Shown here one piece after another: positions 1 to 7,386 of a DNA stretch of 42,418 nucleotides (positions within the stretch are counted from its first letter, which is position 1; every line of letters starts with the position of its first letter). The position numbers were made by a program, and so were the translations under genes. The notes below the pieces were generated by a model, which did not search any database, was not told where the DNA came from, and saw only the letters and a program-made list of their open reading frames with translations. Source of the stretch: an uncultured Glaciecola sp. (GTDB lineage Bacteria; Pseudomonadota; Gammaproteobacteria; Enterobacterales; Alteromonadaceae); the NCBI GenBank assembly GCA_905479945.1, contig CAJQOP010000121.1, positions 1-42,418 on the forward strand. The letters run 5' to 3'.

Positions 1-29
1 TGACATGGTCTAATTGATTAGGACACACC
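1..29 (+). repeat. IS left terminal inverted repeat
   Basis: The sequence TGACATGGTC...GGACACACC matches the reverse complement of the right end (1235-1263) at 21 of 29 positions. Conserved blocks are TGAC, TGGTC, ATT and GGACAC. Confidence 0.85.
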
Positions 30-63
30 AGTTAAGAGATAATACTCTAAACCGGAGTCCATA

Positions 64-360
64 ATGACCATTAGAAAGAAATATTCAAAAGAATTTAAGT
101 TAGACGCCATTAGCTTGGTGGTTGAGCAACAATACACCCAGACTGAAGCCGCGAGAAGTTTGGACATAGCGCCAAATTTGATAACACGCTGGATTAAAGA
201 AAACGAACAAGATAATGATGGGCAGGCGTTTCGTGGGAATGGCAAGCTCACGCCAGAACAAGAAGAAATTCGCCAATTAAAAGCGAAGGTTCGTCAACTT
301 GAAATGGATAAGAAAATTTTAAAGGAAGCAACGGTCTTTTTCGCCAAAGAAATCAAATAA
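64..360 (+). CDS. IS3-family transposase OrfA (helix-turn-helix protein)
   Basis: This 98-residue protein is the DNA-binding half of the IS3 transposase. The N-terminal half carries the KYSxEFKLDAISLV segment and a helix-turn-helix (about residues 10-45, with QTEAARSLDIAPNLITRWI). The C-terminal half is a leucine-zipper-like helix (about 62-95, with IRQLKAKVRQLEMDKKILKEA) used for oligomerisation. The ATG at 64 follows a GGAG-type ribosome site at about 54. The reading frame overlaps the -1 frame, open from 312, that leads into orfB. A -1 slip in the overlap would give the active OrfAB fusion. The T-rich stretch CTTTTTC at 336-342 is one candidate slip site, though not a perfect heptamer. Confidence 0.93.
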   Translation: MTIRKKYSKEFKLDAISLVVEQQYTQTEAARSLDIAPNLITRWIKENEQDNDGQAFRGNGKLTPEQEEIRQLKAKVRQLEMDKKILKEATVFFAKEIK

Positions 361-407
361 AGTACGATTTTATTGCCCAAAAGAAAAAGACCTATCCAAT
401 TGACAGA

Positions 408-1232
408 ATGTGTCAATTATTGGGAGTTAAGCGCAGCGGCTATTACCGCTGGGCAAAGAAAGTATGCAACGATATTTACCCACTTCATGATGAGATGCTG
501 GACTGGGTAAAGAAGATAGAAAAAGGTGCCGAGAACCTTTATGGCAGCCGAAGAATGAAGCATGCGATGAATTATTTAGGTTTCCAGATTAGCCGCCAAA
601 AGGCGCGTAAGCTAATGAATGAAGCCGGTGTATGGGTGAAATACCGTAAAAAGTATAAGGTCACTACCGACAGCAATCATAATAAGCCATTGTTTAAAAA
701 CGTGCTTAAAAGACAATTTGATGTGGATGCGCCCGACCTGGCATATGTGGCTGACATCACTTATATCTGGACGCGTGAAGGCTGGCTATATCTAGCCGTT
801 GTTATTGATTTATATTCGCGCAAAGTGGTGGGCTGGAGCATGAGTTCGCGCATGAAAGCGCAATTGGTTGTGGATGCATTACAGATGGCTATTTGGCAAC
901 GCAAGCCTAAAGAGGGTTTGATTATACATACTGACCGAGGCTCACAATATGCCAGTCACCAATACAGAAGCTTGCTATTGGCCCATGGAATACAAGGTAG
1001 CATGAGCAGAAAAGGAGACTGCTGGGATAACGCAGTAGCAGAAAGCTTCTTCGGAAGTTTAAAACAAGAGCGTGTGCAGTGGCAAAACTACCAAACAAGA
1101 AGTGAAGCGCAACAGAACATCCTGAATTACATTACGATGTTCTATAACAGCCACAGATTGCATTCATATCTTGGGTATCAAAGCCCAAATCAATATGAGC
1201 AAAATATGGCAATATTACAAAAAGCTGCTTAA
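408..1232 (+). CDS. IS3-family transposase OrfB (DDE integrase domain)
   Basis: This is the catalytic half of the IS3 transposase, with a retroviral-integrase (rve) fold. The first ATG in this frame is at 408, but the frame is open from 312 and reads KYDFIAQKKKTYPIDRMCQL before it. The natural product is therefore expected to be an OrfAB fusion made by -1 frameshifting from orfA. Catalytic acids visible from the ATG at 408 are D116 (VADITY), D176 (HTDRGSQY) and E212 (DNAVAESFF). The HTH_21-like segment (YGSRRMKHAM, LGFQISRQKARKLM) lies at about residues 45-72. All three acids are present, so this copy could be active. The stop falls two bases short of the right inverted repeat. Confidence 0.93.
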   Translation: MCQLLGVKRSGYYRWAKKVCNDIYPLHDEMLDWVKKIEKGAENLYGSRRMKHAMNYLGFQISRQKARKLMNEAGVWVKYRKKYKVTTDSNHNKPLFKNVLKRQFDVDAPDLAYVADITYIWTREGWLYLAVVIDLYSRKVVGWSMSSRMKAQLVVDALQMAIWQRKPKEGLIIHTDRGSQYASHQYRSLLLAHGIQGSMSRKGDCWDNAVAESFFGSLKQERVQWQNYQTRSEAQQNILNYITMFYNSHRLHSYLGYQSPNQYEQNMAILQKAA

Positions 1233-1234
1233 CT

Positions 1235-1263
1235 GAGGTGTCCGAATAATGTTGACCACGTCA
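1235..1263 (-). repeat. IS right terminal inverted repeat
   Basis: Read on the minus strand it is TGACGTGGTC...GGACACCTC, the partner of the left repeat at 1-29. The orfB stop codon lies two bases inside it. Confidence 0.85.
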
Positions 1264-1296
1264 AATGAACCTATAATTAAATGATTAAGGAAAGAA

Positions 1297-2244
1297 ATGA
1301 ATATGCGTATATGGAGTTACAAGCGCCACTTCCAATACAAAGGTGCAGATTACCAAGTAAAGTTTTCATTTACTTTTAGCGCATGTACCTCACAGGTATA
1401 TTGTGACGGTAGTTTGATAGATGAGCGCACTTGTAGCTTTAGTTCGGGGGCTAAAGTAATAGAGCATAAATTAAAAGCTAATGATCAATCTCCCGAACTA
1501 TCTGTCTTTGTCGGCTACTATAGCTGGTGGAGTATCGGCATTGAAGTGAGAGAAAATAATGAGTTGGTTTATGCTAGTCACCCCAATGAAGATATCCACT
1601 TTGCTGAAAAGAAGCTTGGAAAGTTGGATTCAAAAATACATGCTATTGATGCTAAAAGCGAAGAGCAACCCAGTCAAAAGTGGCGACAGAATAAATACTC
1701 GATAATTGCTGATATTGGTCTTGGCGCAGCCTTTTTTATTGTTGCGAAAATCACAGGCGACTTAACCGTAGCTGCATTTACAGGGGTTTTCTTAGGGTTA
1801 TCTCTTGTTGTTATTCAGCGTTTTGTAAAGGTTGACTTACTTGGCGGCTTTGCTGTTTTTGGGACGGTGATGCTCCTTATATCCGCTTTATTCTCTCTTG
1901 TCTTTCAAAGTGAACAGATTGTGCAACTCAAAGGCACCTTTATGGGATTATTGGGCGCATCAGTGTTTTTGGCTGACGGTGTATTTAGAAATGGTCGTTA
2001 TTTTGGTGGTCGTTTTGACCGCTATCTCAGTTCACCTGTTAAACATCAAAACTTTGTAATTGGTTTAGGACTAATCAGTACATTCATGTCAGGCTTTAAC
2101 TATGGTGTTGCTACCTACTTGAGCGAGGATGCTTGGCTCACATATAAGACGTTTCTTGATACGCCTATTTATATAATACTGTTTATTATATTGACTAAAG
2201 TAACTGAGAAAGAACATCCAAAGAGTGGTGACTGTGAGGCTTGA
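1297..2244 (+). CDS. Membrane protein with YciB/IspZ-like C-terminal domain
   Basis: This 315-residue protein has two parts. Residues 1-130 are soluble, aromatic-rich (SVFVGYYSWWSIGIEV) and unrecognised. Residues 130-310 hold about five hydrophobic segments. Several stretches resemble the inner-membrane septation-linked protein YciB/IspZ: FQSEQIVQLKGTFMGLLGA resembles its FHNDEFIKWKVT region, and YLSEDAWLTYKTF its WLPQNIWVNFKVF region. YciB itself is about 180 residues and lacks the extra N-terminal domain, so this is a fusion or a distinct subfamily. AAGGAAAG at 1284-1291 supports the ATG at 1297, although ATG 1303 is also possible. The gene lies 34 bases past the IS end and may have lost its native promoter. 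The YciB likeness was judged by eye. Confidence 0.6.
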   Translation: MNMRIWSYKRHFQYKGADYQVKFSFTFSACTSQVYCDGSLIDERTCSFSSGAKVIEHKLKANDQSPELSVFVGYYSWWSIGIEVRENNELVYASHPNEDIHFAEKKLGKLDSKIHAIDAKSEEQPSQKWRQNKYSIIADIGLGAAFFIVAKITGDLTVAAFTGVFLGLSLVVIQRFVKVDLLGGFAVFGTVMLLISALFSLVFQSEQIVQLKGTFMGLLGASVFLADGVFRNGRYFGGRFDRYLSSPVKHQNFVIGLGLISTFMSGFNYGVATYLSEDAWLTYKTFLDTPIYIILFIILTKVTEKEHPKSGDCEA

Positions 2245-2497
2245 TTAAGCTAAGGAAACTGAGTCTCACTCAGGATGCGTAAAAAACATTTCAAAGCCAA
2301 CCGCGGATTATGGATAAAACTCTCATTCAAATTTGAATGGGTACGGCCGGTTTTGCCGTATTGAAGACCCTGCTGATCGGGCAAGAATGGGCAGGTTGCC
2401 GACTGTTAGGGTTTTTTACACTAGGACAGCTTAGAGCGATCAATAGCCAATCCGCAACTTCGCTCTCTTTTACAAGTTTACATTAGTCAGTAGCCAT
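2245..2497. other. Non-coding stretch, nothing recognised
   Basis: I see no convincing gene between the membrane protein stop and the IS110 remnant. It holds a small palindrome, ATTCAAATTTGAAT (2323-2336). It also holds a loose hairpin with arms AGAGCGA and TCGCTCT, about 20 bases apart, near 2432-2465, followed by CTTTT. The latter could act as a weak terminator. The stretch may be debris associated with the neighbouring IS remnant. Confidence 0.3.
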
Positions 2498-2765
2498 TCA
2501 TAATCCAACAGCCACAAATGGTTTTACATGTTGTGCCGGTATTAGTTTAATCTTGAAACCTTCCGTCAAAAATACTCGTCCCCAGTGGTGAGAAGTGCCA
2601 CACGCTTCTATGGCTATTAGTGTACCCTCGGGATATTGCCTAATGTCATACAGAAATTTGGCTCTAGTAACCTTATGATTTTTGTAAACTGAATTATCTG
2701 CAAGTAATACGCAAATTTGAAAAACATTTTTTAGCTAAATATATACCAATAACTTTTATATCCAT
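2498..2765 (-). pseudogene. Truncated, frameshifted IS110-family transposase remnant
   Basis: On the minus strand an ATG at 2765 opens MDIKVIGIYLAK, the N-terminus of an IS110/IS1111-type DEDD transposase. A run of six A, where five are needed, breaks the frame directly after LAK. In the shifted frame the protein continues NVFQICVLLADNS, then IAIEACGTSHHWGRVF, then KIKLIPAQHVKPFV, and stops at 2498. Three defects are visible. The first catalytic aspartate (usual IGIDLAK) is tyrosine. There is a one-base frameshift. Everything after KPFV, including the other catalytic residues and the C-terminal domain, is missing. The glutamate of the IEACG motif is kept. The family call rests on these motifs in order. 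Confidence 0.85.
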
Positions 2766-2886
2766 GATGAGCATCCTATTTTGATTAGTCACATTAAGTT
2801 TAGTACAACAACTTAATTATGGTGCTAAGGTGTCCATCACATCACTTCAGTGTGATTGAAGATGAGTGCTAGTACAGAACTAACTA

Positions 2887-2921
2887 TAAAAAAAGCCAGC
2901 TCAATTGAGCTGGCTTTTTTT
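2887..2921 (-). terminator. Rho-independent terminator of the PEP-CTERM gene
   Basis: AGCCAGCTCAA/TTGAGCTGGCT forms a perfect 11-base-pair palindrome (2894-2917) flanked by runs of A and T on both sides. It can work in both directions. It lies about 30 bases past the stop of the minus-strand gene. Confidence 0.9.
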
Positions 2922-2951
2922 AGTTAAAACTAAAAGTTAAATAATGCTCAA

Positions 2952-3485
2952 TTAACTTTTTATCTTGCGACGTGACCAAGCCATACCGAAAAGACCTAAA
3001 CTCAGTAAAGTAATAATAGATGGTTCAGGTACTGTTGAAGATATACCATCACCTACGATAAGGTCAAAGCTGTATGTACCAGTACCCGTGTTTGCTACGC
3101 CTGTTAAACCTAACCAGTAAGTACCTGCACTTCGTGTTTGAGATAGATCACCAAGATTGAGTAAATTATCACTACCTAATCCACCAACAGTTGTATAGGC
3201 GAAAAGGCCAAAACTGTTCCCAAGGTTTTGAAAGTTAAGTGATAAGTACCAAGAATCATCTGTTGTAAAGCCAATGATATCCCACTCATCTGAACCGGAA
3301 CCGTTAGCGTCTAAATAGCCGTTAATAGTAGTTGTACTAGATGAATAGCTTCCTATCAAAGTAGGTGCAGAGGTAGAATTACTGAAATCATTATTATAGT
3401 CTGATTCATTGATAATGATAGCATTTGCAAATTGATGTATGGCAAGCAGTACTAAAGCACCTGCTAATTTTGTTAAAGTTTTCAT
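2952..3485 (-). CDS. PEP-CTERM sorting-domain exported protein
   Basis: This 177-residue exported protein has a signal peptide at the N-terminus (MKTLTKLAGALVLLAIHQFANA). Its middle part is rich in Ser, Thr, Gly and Asn. The C-terminal sorting signal consists of the VPEP motif, a hydrophobic helix (SIITLLSLGLFGMAW) and a basic tail (SRRKIKS). Proteins of this type are cut by an exosortase (EpsH/XrtA) and go to the surface or into extracellular polysaccharide. No exosortase is in the window. The frame is open further upstream to 3533, but ATG 3485 has a good AGGAAA ribosome site and starts the signal peptide cleanly. The central domain (GYLDANGSGSDEWDIIGF ... GTYWLGLTGVANTGTGTYSF) looks like a pre-peptidase C-terminal-like beta domain. 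That is tentative. Confidence 0.88.
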   Translation of the reverse strand: MKTLTKLAGALVLLAIHQFANAIIINESDYNNDFSNSTSAPTLIGSYSSSTTTINGYLDANGSGSDEWDIIGFTTDDSWYLSLNFQNLGNSFGLFAYTTVGGLGSDNLLNLGDLSQTRSAGTYWLGLTGVANTGTGTYSFDLIVGDGISSTVPEPSIITLLSLGLFGMAWSRRKIKS

Positions 3486-3551
3486 ATTATTTCCTATTTG
3501 AAATTTTTCTTCAAAGATATTTATATCGAGCAAGTAATGAGCCTATAATTA

Positions 3552-3567
3552 TGCATTAAATGCGCCA
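3552..3567 (-). promoter_or_regulatory. Candidate sigma-54 promoter of the PEP-CTERM gene
   Basis: The minus strand reads TGGCGCATTTAATGCA. It has the invariant GG and GC of the -24/-12 sigma-54 promoter at exactly the right spacing, and it fits TGGCAC-N5-TTGCA at all but two consensus bases. Transcription would begin near 3540, giving a leader of about 55 bases before the ATG at 3485. PEP-CTERM genes are known in several proteobacteria to be under sigma-54 and the PrsK/PrsR pair, which fits. Confidence 0.6.
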
Positions 3568-3629
3568 GTATATATTTCTCTTTAAAAACATGGTGTTACA
3601 TAACAAAAAAGTCTACCGCCAACATATAT

Positions 3630-3664
3630 GTAAAAAATCCTGACACTTTTACTCGTGGGTAAAA
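3630..3664. promoter_or_regulatory. Cluster of three GTAAAA half-sites, possible activator site
   Basis: GTAAAA (3630-3635), TTTTAC (3647-3652) and GTAAAA (3659-3664) are arranged as two overlapping inverted repeats. They lie about 65-110 bases upstream of the sigma-54 promoter, the usual place for an enhancer-binding activator. That an activator binds here is inference. Confidence 0.35.
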
Positions 3665-3911
3665 TCATCGCACAATTTTGAACATCGTACGGCCCCTATG
3701 GCCGTTTCCTTGCCTTTCAAGGCCATAGATAAAAACCTAATTCTTAGCAAAAATAACAACTAAAATTTAGAAAATAGCTATGACCGGTTTCTTGGACATT
3801 GATCTTGCCCCATTAAAATGAAATCTGATTAAAAAATATCAAATATTAGAGTTTTATCTTCAATATATTTCCACAATTCATATCAAACTATAGTCCCCTC
3901 GTACAGCAGAC

Positions 3912-4820
3912 TCAGCCTGCTTTGGTTAACTCGCTAATGTCGTCAACAATTTGTGGCCACAACTGAACTGGTAAGGTGTGTCCCATTCCTTCCATGATTT
4001 TTAATGTAGAACCCGGTATTGCTGCGGCGGTTGCGATACCACATTCCATAGGAACCAAGGGATCAATATCACCATGAATAATTAAACTGGGCATTTGCAA
4101 TTGCTGCAAGCCCAATGTTCGATCGGGTGAATCAATTATTGCACTTAACTGGCGCGCAACACCCGCAGGATTAAACCCTCTCTGTCTGGACTCACGTATT
4201 ACTTTTTCAACACGTTCATGCTCATAAGGGAAATGTTCACCATGCAACATTTTCCAGACTTTCAAACTCTGCGCAACATACTCATCAATATCTTTAGCCA
4301 GAGGCTTAAGCAACTTTGCGCTGATTCTTGTCTTCGCTTTTGGCAAAGAACGATTGCCCGTAGTGGACATAATTGAGGTTAGGCTACTGACTCTGGATGG
4401 AGCTTTCAAAGCAATACATTGGGCGATCATGCCGCCCATTGAGGCACCAGCAAAATGGGCCTTATTTATATTTAACGCATCCATTAGAGCTAAGGTATCA
4501 TCAGCCATATCATCAAGTAAGTAAGGGGCATTCACTTTTTTTCTAAATAGACTGTTGCCGATGAAAGCCCACATACTTGGTACCGGACAATCTATCATCC
4601 AAGTGCTTTTACCAATATCACGATTGTCAAAACGAATGACTCTCAAGTTCTTGCTGGCTAATAATTTGCAGAATTGATCACTCCAGTGGATCATTTGAGT
4701 GCCCAGACCCATAATTAGAATCATTACCGGATCTGCGGGATCGCCAAAACTATCATAGGTAATTTGCAAACCATTTGCACTGGCCTGCTGAGCCTCATGG
4801 TGAGGAATATTATCGACCAT
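3912..4820 (-). CDS. Alpha/beta-hydrolase
   Basis: This 302-residue alpha/beta-hydrolase probably acts as an esterase or lipase on acyl esters. The catalytic triad can be read directly: Ser127 in the elbow GASMGG, an Asp in IHGDIDPLVP and a His in GMGHTLP. The oxyanion region is IMGLGTQMIHW. No signal peptide is visible, so it is probably cytoplasmic. The start ATG overlaps the stop of the upstream frameshifted hydrolase (TAATG), so the two were translationally coupled. It is the last gene of the WS/DGAT operon read from 7100. The context suggests turnover or supply of acyl groups for wax ester or triacylglycerol. The true substrate is unknown. Confidence 0.85.
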   Translation of the reverse strand: MVDNIPHHEAQQASANGLQITYDSFGDPADPVMILIMGLGTQMIHWSDQFCKLLASKNLRVIRFDNRDIGKSTWMIDCPVPSMWAFIGNSLFRKKVNAPYLLDDMADDTLALMDALNINKAHFAGASMGGMIAQCIALKAPSRVSSLTSIMSTTGNRSLPKAKTRISAKLLKPLAKDIDEYVAQSLKVWKMLHGEHFPYEHERVEKVIRESRQRGFNPAGVARQLSAIIDSPDRTLGLQQLQMPSLIIHGDIDPLVPMECGIATAAAIPGSTLKIMEGMGHTLPVQLWPQIVDDISELTKAG

Positions 4821-5631
4821 TATAATTGTACCTCGGCTTGTTCGCCATTAGCGGAAAGTTGTTTCTGACCTTGTTTCCCATAGGGTTGCCATAAACCTTC
4901 ATCTTGCGCCAAACGGTTAGCCACAATCCGAAACACCTGATGGTTATGCCCCAGACCTGTATGACTGCCTTTTACTTCAATGTTCTCGGCTTGATCAGTA
5001 ACACCAATTTTTCTGTTCACGCAAGCCTGCCAATGTGCCACACCGTCTGTTCGAGAATAAATCGCAGATGTGGGCACTGGCGGCAGCGTTAACATGCCTG
5101 CCAATACTTGAGGTTAACATTTACAATATCGCCATTAATCATGTCGAACAATTTAGCTACCATCGGCACAGAGCCCCCAGGTCCATTAAACGGACTGCCA
5201 AGAGTAATTACTTGACGCACAAAGTCAGGTAACAAACGGGCAACTTCTCTTGCCAATATGCCGCCTAGACTCCAACCTACCAAACTGACTTTTTTGTCAT
5301 GTTTAATCGACAGTTCTATAACACGATTTAGTAGCGCGTCACTTATCACATTCTCGCCACCGACTATTTCGGTTCCTAAGTTGCGGCCGAGCCCCCAACC
5401 ATACGTTTGGTATCCCTTAAATTTTAAAAACGCGCGTATAGGCTTTGTACTAATGTCGCTGGCCAAAAAGCCAGGTAGAACCATCACGGGGTGATTGTCG
5501 CCTTCTGGCGCACTTAATAAAAAAGGCATAAACATCCCGGTCATACCCAACTCAAATATGCTTCTGCCTTCTCCAAACATGTGGACTAATGATGGCTTCG
5601 GTAACTTTAAAATTGGTACTTCTCTACTCAT
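4820..5631 (-). pseudogene. Frameshifted alpha/beta-hydrolase (triacylglycerol lipase-like)
   Basis: Two overlapping minus-strand frames together make one hydrolase. The first part, from ATG 5631, holds VMVLPGFLASD and the nucleophile Ser121 in GWSLGG, and ends VNLKYWQAC at a stop near 5089. The second part, open from about 5104 to 4820, continues LPPVPTSAIYSRTDGVAHWQ and GSHTGLGHN, which carry the acid and the histidine of the triad. The shift lies between about 5088 and 5118. No long homopolymer is there, so it could be a true indel or a sequencing error. The gene starts 20 bases after the WS/DGAT stop behind an AGGAAG ribosome site, and ends coupled to the next hydrolase. It is inactive as written unless ribosomes shift. 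Confidence 0.8.
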
Positions 5632-5651
5632 AATACTTCCTAAAAAACGAG

Positions 5652-7100
5652 TTAATTTTGCTCTAAAAATTCTTTGAGCACTGCGATCTCTTTCATTTTT
5701 TGTTTTGCGGCCTCCTCAAGTTCATTGGCACTTTCACGAATATACCGGGTGAAGTCATCCAAATCAGGCATCAGATTAGCAGCGCTGGTAGGGCTAATTG
5801 AAATTGTGCCGTTGTAGCTACAAATTGGCATAATGAGGCCCATTCCATCAAAAATTGGCGCAGTCCCCATAGTCACAATTAATTTATGCCCGGCCAAATA
5901 CAATGGAATTTGCGGGCCAGGAACATTGGTGATAACAACGTTAAAGAAAGGATTGTGACGTTTGGCAATCGCAGCACTAGTATAAAACCGCGCAGCAACG
6001 CCGGCTAAACCAAATGGAATTAATTCAGCGTAGCCCATTAAACTTTTTGCATCAATTGCGTCTTGGTAGAGTTTACCAATTACAGTATTTTGATGGATTT
6101 TCTCCAATCTCTTAATTGGGTCTTCAAGATCTGTCGCAAGCTGCACATACATGGCAGATACCTGATTACCCATAGCATTTTTTTCTTCAGCCGTGCGGGT
6201 TGAAACTGGCACCATGGCGACCAAAGGTTTATCTGGCAGCTCATTTTTTTCGAGAAAATAACGTCTCAATGCACCAGCACAAATGGCAAGAATGACATCA
6301 TTCAAGGTTGCGCCTTCCACCACTTTTCGCAGTGTCTTGACCCTATGAATATCCAGTATTGCAGAATTCCATACCCTTCCTGCTTCAACCGTATCGTTTA
6401 AACGCGTCTTTGGCGCGCTAAATGGCATGGTTGGCAGTGTAAGGCCCTGACTCCGCGTTAAATACCCTGCTTTGAGAGTAGACTTTCCAGTATCCCACAG
6501 TAAACCAGGTAACTTACCGGGGCGAGTTAAAAAATGATAGGCGCTCTTGGCCATGAGACCGACAGGACCAGGTATCTCTTCTATTTTTTTGGGCGATGGA
6601 GGAGCAACATATCGAGGTTTAGGTGAAACGTCGTATAGCATAGTCATCAGATCCGCACCGGATTTTCCGTCAAAGCCAGCATGATGCACTTTGCTTATAA
6701 GTGCCACGGATCCTTTGGGAACCTGAGGAATAGAATCTAATCCTTCAACAAAAATAAACTCCCATAGTGGCCGCTCACGATCGAGTTGTTGGGAAAATAA
6801 GCGAGAAGCTAAGTAGCGTAACTCCTTCCAACCGCCAGGACGCGGCAATGCAGTTCGATGCAAATGCAGACTTAAATCAAAATCCGGATCGTTTACCCAA
6901 TAGGGCCTATCCAAACTCATTGGAACCGTGACTAACTTTTGCGTAAGTTTATCGACATTATGTAATCTGTCCTGGACAAATTGGCGAAAATCATCAAACT
7001 TTAGCGAACCTTCTATAATCGAAACTCCACCAATATGCATTGGCATTTTTGGTGTTTCAAGATATAAAAATGAAGCATCTAAACCGGATAACTCTTCCAT
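5652..7100 (-). CDS. Wax ester synthase/diacylglycerol acyltransferase (WS/DGAT), paralogue 1
   Basis: This 482-residue bifunctional acyltransferase joins acyl-CoA to a long-chain alcohol (wax ester) or to diacylglycerol (triacylglycerol). The N-terminus shows the family signature LSGLDASFLYLET. The active-site motif HHAGFDG is intact at residues 139-145. The LNDVILAICAGALRRY segment and the late VPGPQIPLYLAG segment are also typical, and the length is normal for the family. The start ATG at 7100 has a perfect GGAGGT ribosome site. It is the first gene of an operon with the two hydrolases. The terminator of fadD lies just upstream, so the operon has its own promoter in 7101-7330. It probably acts on the cytoplasmic face of the membrane and on lipid inclusions. 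Confidence 0.95.
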   Translation of the reverse strand: MEELSGLDASFLYLETPKMPMHIGGVSIIEGSLKFDDFRQFVQDRLHNVDKLTQKLVTVPMSLDRPYWVNDPDFDLSLHLHRTALPRPGGWKELRYLASRLFSQQLDRERPLWEFIFVEGLDSIPQVPKGSVALISKVHHAGFDGKSGADLMTMLYDVSPKPRYVAPPSPKKIEEIPGPVGLMAKSAYHFLTRPGKLPGLLWDTGKSTLKAGYLTRSQGLTLPTMPFSAPKTRLNDTVEAGRVWNSAILDIHRVKTLRKVVEGATLNDVILAICAGALRRYFLEKNELPDKPLVAMVPVSTRTAEEKNAMGNQVSAMYVQLATDLEDPIKRLEKIHQNTVIGKLYQDAIDAKSLMGYAELIPFGLAGVAARFYTSAAIAKRHNPFFNVVITNVPGPQIPLYLAGHKLIVTMGTAPIFDGMGLIMPICSYNGTISISPTSAANLMPDLDDFTRYIRESANELEEAAKQKMKEIAVLKEFLEQN

Positions 7101-7333
7101 TTTACCTCCATTGAGTTAGGCAGCTAACTAGGCCATTAACAAGACGTTAAAACACATTAACTTTTTATTTACAAATATCAACTCATATTTAGTAATGAGT
7201 AGCTATCAATTATTACTGAATATTCATAGAAAGCTCTGTGTTTATGCTCTGTCGACCATAATGAAAGCCTTCATTATTCGGCTACATTTGTTTATATCAA
7301 CGATACATTCTAAGTGCTTGGGAACAGTAATTA

Positions 7334-7360
7334 TAAAAAAACCGGCTTAAGCCGGTTTTT
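7334..7360 (-). terminator. Rho-independent terminator of the acyl-CoA ligase gene
   Basis: ACCGGC-TTAA-GCCGGT forms a strong stem (7341-7356) flanked by runs of A and T. It lies about 25 bases past the ligase stop and separates that gene from the WS/DGAT operon. Confidence 0.92.
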
Positions 7361-7386
7361 AAATTTCAATGTAAAAGCCCTTGGCT

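Larger units (their letters stand above)
1..1263 (+). mobile_element. Complete IS3-family insertion sequence
   Basis: A 1263-base element begins at the first base of the window and ends with TGACCACGTCA at 1263. It has imperfect 29-base terminal inverted repeats (21 of 29 positions match) that begin TGAC and end GTCA. Inside are two overlapping frames, orfA and orfB, in the usual IS3 arrangement with orfB in the -1 frame. The coding regions have no internal stops, so this copy looks intact. The target-site duplication cannot be checked because the left flank lies outside the window. The last 94 bases are repeated exactly, in reverse, at 42325-42418. Confidence 0.93.
3534..3911. other. Intergenic region upstream of the PEP-CTERM gene
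   Basis: This 378-base gap holds the sigma-54 promoter and half-site cluster listed separately. It also holds a GGCC-rich patch at about 3692-3726 (GGCCCCTATGGCC, then GGCC again), which may be the base of a hairpin. The rest (3730-3911) is AT-rich with no gene and no clear terminator for the hydrolase operon. Confidence 0.4.
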
